This document shows positions 5,886-8,858 of a stretch of 8,858 bases of DNA, in pieces. The translations under genes were made by a program, and so were the position numbers. Position 1 is the stretch's first letter; each line of letters starts with the position of its first letter. The stretch comes from Planctomycetota bacterium. GTDB taxonomy: Bacteria > Planctomycetota > UBA8742 > SKZP01 > JAIOTL01. The notes beneath the pieces are model-generated. The model did no database searches. It was not told the DNA's origin and was given only the letters and a program-made list of their open reading frames with translations. The stretch covers positions 1-8,858 of the forward strand of contig JAIOTL010000276.1 of NCBI GenBank assembly GCA_021106775.1. Direction: 5' to 3'.

Positions 5886-7061
5886 ATGAGCAAAAATTAT
5901 AATAAATATGATGTGATTGTTATCGGCGCGGGAAGTGTTGGGAACCCGACAGCGTATTTCCTAGCAAAAGAGGGCAAAAAAGTGCTTTGTCTCGAAATGC
6001 TGCCAGCACCCGGTCAGGGTCAGAACAAGGCGGCAATCGGCGGAGTTCGAGCGACACACTCTGACCCTGCGAAGAGAACACTTTGTCCGCAGAGTCTGGA
6101 CATTTTTGCAGGCTGGCAGAAGGAAACCGGCGTTGACATCGGGTATAAAAAGGGTGGCTACGCATATCCGGTGTATCGCGAGCAGGACGCGGAAATGCTG
6201 AAATCTTTGCTTCCGATTCAGAAAAAATTCAAGCTTAACATCGATTTTGTGGACGCGCAGGAAATGTCGAGAATTGTGCAGGGGATTCAGCAGGAAGGTT
6301 TGCTCGGTGGGACTTTCTCGCCGGATGATGCGCAGGTGAGTCCGTTGATGTCTTCAGCGAGTTTTTACCGTGTTGCAAGGGATTTGGGTGCTGATTATCA
6401 TTTTAATGAAAGCGTTGTCAATTTTATCAAAGACGGAAGCAGAATCATCGGTGTGCACACTGATAAATCGACGTATCATGCGGATATGACCGTTATCGCT
6501 GCTGGTGCTGAGGCTGAGGAATTATGCAGAAAAGCTGGCGTAGATGTAACAATTTTACCCGACAGTCATGAGGCTGGTATTTGCTCGCCGGTTCAGCAGT
6601 TCCTTGACCCGCTGGTGGTGGACATTCGACCGGGTGCCGACGGCAAAACCACTAACTTTTATTTCGGACAGAATCACGAAGGTCAGATTATCTTCTGTTA
6701 CACGCCAAGTCCGGTTTTCCCTGGAATAAGCAGGGATTCGACGTCTGAATTCATGCCAATTCTTGCACGTCGCATGGTTGAGCTTATTCCTCGCTTCCGC
6801 AACCTTGTTGTTCGCAGGATTTGGCGCGGTTTATACCCGATGAGCGTTGATGCTGTCCCAATCATAGGAAAATACGAAGGTGTTGACGGCTTGATTCTTG
6901 CGGTTGCCATGTGCGGGCAGGGATTTATGCTTGGTCCTGGTGTTGCGCTGAACCTTTGCTCGGAGATTATTCACGGAAAACCTATGATTGAGCAGAAAGT
7001 CTGGGATTCGCTAAGTCCGAACCGCGATTTCTCCGCAGCAAAAGTCGAAAAACTGAAATAA
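5886..7061 (+). CDS. DAO-family FAD-dependent amine/imino-acid dehydrogenase catalytic subunit
   Basis: A 391-residue FAD enzyme of the DAO fold (HcnC, sarcosine oxidase beta, proline dehydrogenase beta). It is predicted to oxidise a C-N bond of a small amine, amino or imino acid and pass electrons to the large subunit. Visible: the dinucleotide-binding motif GAGSVG (14-19), ribose-binding Glu37 (CLEML), the FAD-contact region AAIGGVRATHSDPAK (49-63), the beta-strand TVIAAGA (202-208), and the C-terminal FAD-closing region RRIWRGLYP (310-318), VPIIGKYEGVDGLILAVAM (324-342) and CGQGFMLGPG (343-352). Many DAO enzymes have GHGF at the last motif; here it is GQGF, suggesting a distinct subfamily. 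There is no signal peptide, so it acts in the cytoplasm. The ATG lies 9 bp after the upstream TAA, with AAGG overlapping that stop, so the two are translated from one message. The substrate is not determined. Confidence 0.93.
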   Translation: MSKNYNKYDVIVIGAGSVGNPTAYFLAKEGKKVLCLEMLPAPGQGQNKAAIGGVRATHSDPAKRTLCPQSLDIFAGWQKETGVDIGYKKGGYAYPVYREQDAEMLKSLLPIQKKFKLNIDFVDAQEMSRIVQGIQQEGLLGGTFSPDDAQVSPLMSSASFYRVARDLGADYHFNESVVNFIKDGSRIIGVHTDKSTYHADMTVIAAGAEAEELCRKAGVDVTILPDSHEAGICSPVQQFLDPLVVDIRPGADGKTTNFYFGQNHEGQIIFCYTPSPVFPGISRDSTSEFMPILARRMVELIPRFRNLVVRRIWRGLYPMSVDAVPIIGKYEGVDGLILAVAMCGQGFMLGPGVALNLCSEIIHGKPMIEQKVWDSLSPNRDFSAAKVEKLK

Positions 7062-7068
7062 TGCTTTT

Positions 7069-7105
7069 GTCATTCCGAGAGAGCGTTAGCGACAGAGGAA
7101 TCCAG
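7069..7105 (+). repeat. Palindromic intergenic element, copy 1
   Basis: Begins GTCATTC (7069-7075) and ends GAATCCAG (7098-7105), so ATTCC and GGAAT can pair around a variable 20-nt centre. It starts 8 bp after the stop of the DAO gene. Short elements with these ends recur between genes in many bacterial genomes. As transcribed RNA it could protect or end the dehydrogenase message. Confidence 0.65.
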
Positions 7106-7119
7106 TATGTTTCATTCAT

Positions 7120-7155
7120 CTGGATTCTTCGGTCATTTCATTCCCTCAGAATGAC
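7120..7155 (-). repeat. Palindromic intergenic element, copy 2 (inverted)
   Basis: On the minus strand it starts GTCATTC (7155-7149) and ends GAATCCAG (7127-7120), as in copy 1, but with a different centre (GGGAATGAAATGACC). It is inverted relative to copy 1, so the two can also pair with each other through GTCATTC/GAATGAC and GAATCCAG/CTGGATTC. The gap to copy 1 is 14 nt. Confidence 0.65.
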
Positions 7156-7169
7156 ACGACTCGTAAGTT

Positions 7170-7196
7170 CTGGATTCCCGTTTTCACGGGAATGAC
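7170..7196 (-). repeat. Palindromic intergenic element, copy 3, with strong hairpin
   Basis: The shortest and most symmetric copy. CTGGATTC opens it and GAATGAC closes it on the plus strand. ATTCCCGT (7174-7181) and ACGGGAAT (7186-7193) form a perfect 8-bp stem with a TTTC loop. This is the strongest hairpin in the convergent gap and may serve as a terminator or 3'-end stabiliser for either gene, although no T-run follows on either strand. The gap to copy 2 is again 14 nt. Confidence 0.7.
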
Positions 7197-7224
7197 AACT
7201 TCTCAAAATTATGTCCAAAAATAT

Positions 7225-8256
7225 TTAGCAAATTTGGGTCAGATTTGCGTCGCAGAGTGGTGCGATTTTATTGATGACTTCATTTATCGCCTGCTCATGC
7301 GTGCCTTTGAACGTGAAACCTGAGGCACGGGGATGTCCGCCGCCGTTGTAAAGTTCACGTGCAATCTTACTCAGGTCATGGAAACCTTCGCCGCGCAACG
7401 AAACTTTAACAGTGCCGTCTTCAATGCCTGGCATTACAAGGGCTGCAATCTGCGTTCCGCGAATTGACTTGAGTTTGTTTATAAGAACGTTTGTATCCTT
7501 AATATTGCATTGAAAATCAGCGAAATCCTGCGCTGTGTAGTATGAAATCGCAAACATACCTGCATTATGAAGCGTGATTCGGTTCACAATACGGGCTTCG
7601 AGCTTGAAATCGGACAGCGAATTGACGCGGTAAAGGTTCGCAGCGATTTCAGCAGGATCAGCACCCGATTTAACAAGGCTTGCAGACGCTCTGAACGTCG
7701 ATTCTTTGGTGTTTGAGTAAGTAAAATTGCCCGTGTCAGTCAAAATCGCGGTGTAAAGACAGGTTGCAGCCTCCGCTGTCACACGCCAACCGAGAATCTG
7801 CGCCATGTAAAATAACATTTCACCCACGGAACTCATGTCAGGTCGATTAAACGCAACCGTGCCGAAACCATCGTTAGTCGGATGATGGTCAATATTTATC
7901 AAATGCTTCGGCTCGAATTTGCTGACAACATCACTCACCCGCAAAAATCCACCTGAGTCGAGTGTTATCAGGGTTTCAGGTCTAAAACCGTCAATCTGCG
8001 AACTGTTCATGATGAGTAAATCATTGCCGGGCAAGAATTTCAGCTCATCTGCATAATTAGTCTGCGTTATCAGGTGAAATTCTTTATCCTTAAAATTCTC
8101 AGATATAAGGAAATACAATCCGAGCATAGACCCCAGCGCGTCGCCGTCCATGCGTGGATGAGCTACCAGAATTAAGTTTTTTGCATAAACTATTGCGGAA
8201 TTTATTTTTGAAATTGTACTTTTATCATCTACCAGCGGATTCGAAAAATTTTGCAC
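7225..8256 (-). CDS. nrnA: DHH/DHHA1 phosphoesterase, NrnA-type oligoribonuclease / pAp phosphatase
   Basis: Probably degrades nanoRNA (2-5 nt oligoribonucleotides) and/or linear cyclic-dinucleotide products and dephosphorylates 3'-phosphoadenosine 5'-phosphate, in the cytoplasm. With GTG as start it has 343 residues, close to the family's usual 310-340. Metal-binding motifs are complete: HPRMDGDALGS (33-43), LDSGG (99-103), DHHP (123-126), TDTGNF (173-178). The DHHA1 domain has the substrate-binding SLRG (286-289) and GGGHPRASG (305-313). An ATG 17 codons upstream (8307) is the alternative; it lacks a ribosome site, whereas GTG 8256 has six Gs 5 nt upstream. The extra 17 residues would be Phe/Tyr/Arg-rich and lie before the conserved fold. 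The gene converges on the dehydrogenase operon and diverges from the acidic pentapeptide-like gene. NrnA and GdpP-like proteins share motifs; the absence of membrane, PAS or GGDEF parts rules out GdpP. Confidence 0.9.
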   Translation of the reverse strand: MQNFSNPLVDDKSTISKINSAIVYAKNLILVAHPRMDGDALGSMLGLYFLISENFKDKEFHLITQTNYADELKFLPGNDLLIMNSSQIDGFRPETLITLDSGGFLRVSDVVSKFEPKHLINIDHHPTNDGFGTVAFNRPDMSSVGEMLFYMAQILGWRVTAEAATCLYTAILTDTGNFTYSNTKESTFRASASLVKSGADPAEIAANLYRVNSLSDFKLEARIVNRITLHNAGMFAISYYTAQDFADFQCNIKDTNVLINKLKSIRGTQIAALVMPGIEDGTVKVSLRGEGFHDLSKIARELYNGGGHPRASGFTFKGTHEQAINEVINKIAPLCDANLTQIC

Positions 8257-8261
8257 GGTTT

Positions 8262-8267
8262 CCCCCC
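8262..8267 (-). promoter_or_regulatory. G-rich ribosome binding site favouring a GTG start
   Basis: GGGGGG on the minus strand, 5 nt (AAACC) before GTG 8256. It can pair with the anti-Shine-Dalgarno CCUCC, with one G-U pair. No comparable site precedes ATG 8307. Confidence 0.5.
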
Positions 8268-8313
8268 GATATTTCTGAAAACGTATCACAAAGTAACTAT
8301 TTCGCATTATTTA

Positions 8314-8322
8314 TGGTAAAAT
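8314..8322 (+). promoter_or_regulatory. Possible extended -10 promoter for the acidic pentapeptide-like gene
   Basis: TGGTAAAAT reads as an extended -10 (TG-N-TAAAAT) 28 nt before the ATG at 8351, which would give a short leader carrying AAAGGAG (8339-8345). The -35 at 17 nt is poor, as is common for extended -10 promoters. If the divergent nrnA starts at 8256, the shared control region is 94 bp. Confidence 0.4.
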
Positions 8323-8350
8323 TCAAGTATTGAAAATCAAAGGAGTCATC

Positions 8351-8858
8351 ATGGTTGAAGAAAATAATAATAAAGAAAACAAGCCTTTTGAGGAAAAACC
8401 GAATGAAGATGAAAAGGATTTAGAGAAGGACATGATCGAGGAAAATGTATCAGATGTTTCAGATGGCGATGAAAACATGGAAGAGAACGTTCAAGCGACA
8501 GCGTCGGAGGCACTTTATAACGAGCTTACGGATTATATTCAGAAACAGATTGCATTGATTAACGAGAAAAAGGAAGGCAAAAGCGTCGCAAAGATTTATC
8601 AGAACGAGGATATTGTTGATGCGCTGAAATTCGCTCAGGAGTATAAGAAGACGCGTAAAATCAAGGAAAAACAGCTTACAATTAGGAATTACGATGATTT
8701 CAGCGAACTTGTCAGCCAAAACAAGATAATTAGCAACTATGAAATTAATGCTCTGACGCTAAACAATAAAACAATTGAACAATCAGTGATTGTGGAATAT
8801 TGCAACATTACCAAGCTGAATTTCCAGAAATGTACGTTCAAAAACAACGTGCAGTTCA
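8351..8858 (+). CDS. Acidic protein with C-terminal pentapeptide-like repeats (partial, cut by window edge)
   Basis: An uninterrupted frame from ATG 8351 to the right edge encodes at least 169 residues. AAAGGAG lies 5 nt upstream, an excellent ribosome site. Residues 1-52 are extremely rich in Glu, Asp, Asn and Lys and probably disordered. Residues 55-75 look helical (ALYNELTDYIQKQIALINEK), and 105-140 form a charged mixed region. From about 143 on, the pattern changes to strand-like repeats: SVIVEYCNITKLNFQKCTF then KNNVQF, with hydrophobic or Cys residues every five positions, as in pentapeptide-repeat right-handed beta-helices (A(D/N)LxX type). There is no signal peptide or membrane helix in the visible part. 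Pentapeptide proteins have varied roles, so none is assigned. The downstream part outside the window would show whether a full repeat array follows. Confidence 0.75.
   Translation, partial: MVEENNNKENKPFEEKPNEDEKDLEKDMIEENVSDVSDGDENMEENVQATASEALYNELTDYIQKQIALINEKKEGKSVAKIYQNEDIVDALKFAQEYKKTRKIKEKQLTIRNYDDFSELVSQNKIISNYEINALTLNNKTIEQSVIVEYCNITKLNFQKCTFKNNVQF

Noticed and set aside
5886..7061. Sarcosine oxidase beta or hydrogen cyanide synthase HcnC as a firm assignment
   Set aside because: The DAO fold alone does not fix the substrate. The partner lacks the GcvT domain of heterotetrameric sarcosine oxidase and carries extra Fe-S domains absent from HcnB.
7069..7196. CRISPR-like array (repeats with equal spacers)
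   Set aside because: There are only three units, with alternating orientation, different lengths and centres, 14-nt gaps too short for spacers, and no cas gene nearby.
8459..8719. Minus-strand frame of 86 codons with hydrophobic, Leu/Ile-rich translation
   Set aside because: Its hydrophobic look comes from the complement of Glu/Lys codons in the acidic plus-strand gene, which has a strong ribosome site and an uninterrupted frame.

Overview
The window carries six complete protein genes, one gene cut by the right edge and possibly the last codons of another at the left edge. Two of the proteins have lipoprotein signal peptides with Ala or Ser after the lipid-bearing Cys, so the organism probably has a Gram-negative type, two-membrane envelope. 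A FAD/iron-sulfur amine dehydrogenase with several clusters, a soluble Ser/Thr kinase and mixed-to-AT-rich DNA fit an anaerobic member of a little-cultured bacterial lineage. The phylum cannot be fixed from the sequence. The Riflebacteria/Lentisphaerota/Cloacimonadota style of genome is only a guess.

Left block (1-3380, minus strand). The genes read right to left: a TPR-type lipoprotein (3380-2427), a second lipoprotein with BamD/TPR-like helices (2325-1243), and a cytoplasmic Hanks-type Ser/Thr kinase (1048-203). They look like one transcription unit. The junction between the second lipoprotein and the kinase is filled almost exactly by a ~178-bp element with perfect terminal inverted repeats and a TA target duplication. 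Removing it in silico restores a TAA stop and a 14-nt gap to the kinase start.

Central block (3570-7061, plus strand). A two-gene operon encodes an amine/imino-acid dehydrogenase of the HcnABC / proline dehydrogenase / sarcosine oxidase type. The first gene fuses an HcnA-like [2Fe-2S] domain, a FAD/NAD(P) disulfide-reductase-like domain, a two-cluster ferredoxin domain and a BFD-like [2Fe-2S] domain. The second gene, 9 bp downstream, is the DAO-family FAD subunit expected to oxidise the substrate. Electrons would pass from it through the clusters of the large subunit. The substrate is not determined.

Right block (7062-8858). The convergent gap 7062-7224 holds three short elements of one palindromic family (GTCATTC...GAATCCAG), two inverted relative to the first and both gaps exactly 14 nt. 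Then comes a minus-strand DHH/DHHA1 phosphoesterase of the NrnA type (7225-8256, probably from GTG), divergent from a plus-strand gene (8351 to the edge) with a very acidic N-terminus that runs into pentapeptide-like repeats.
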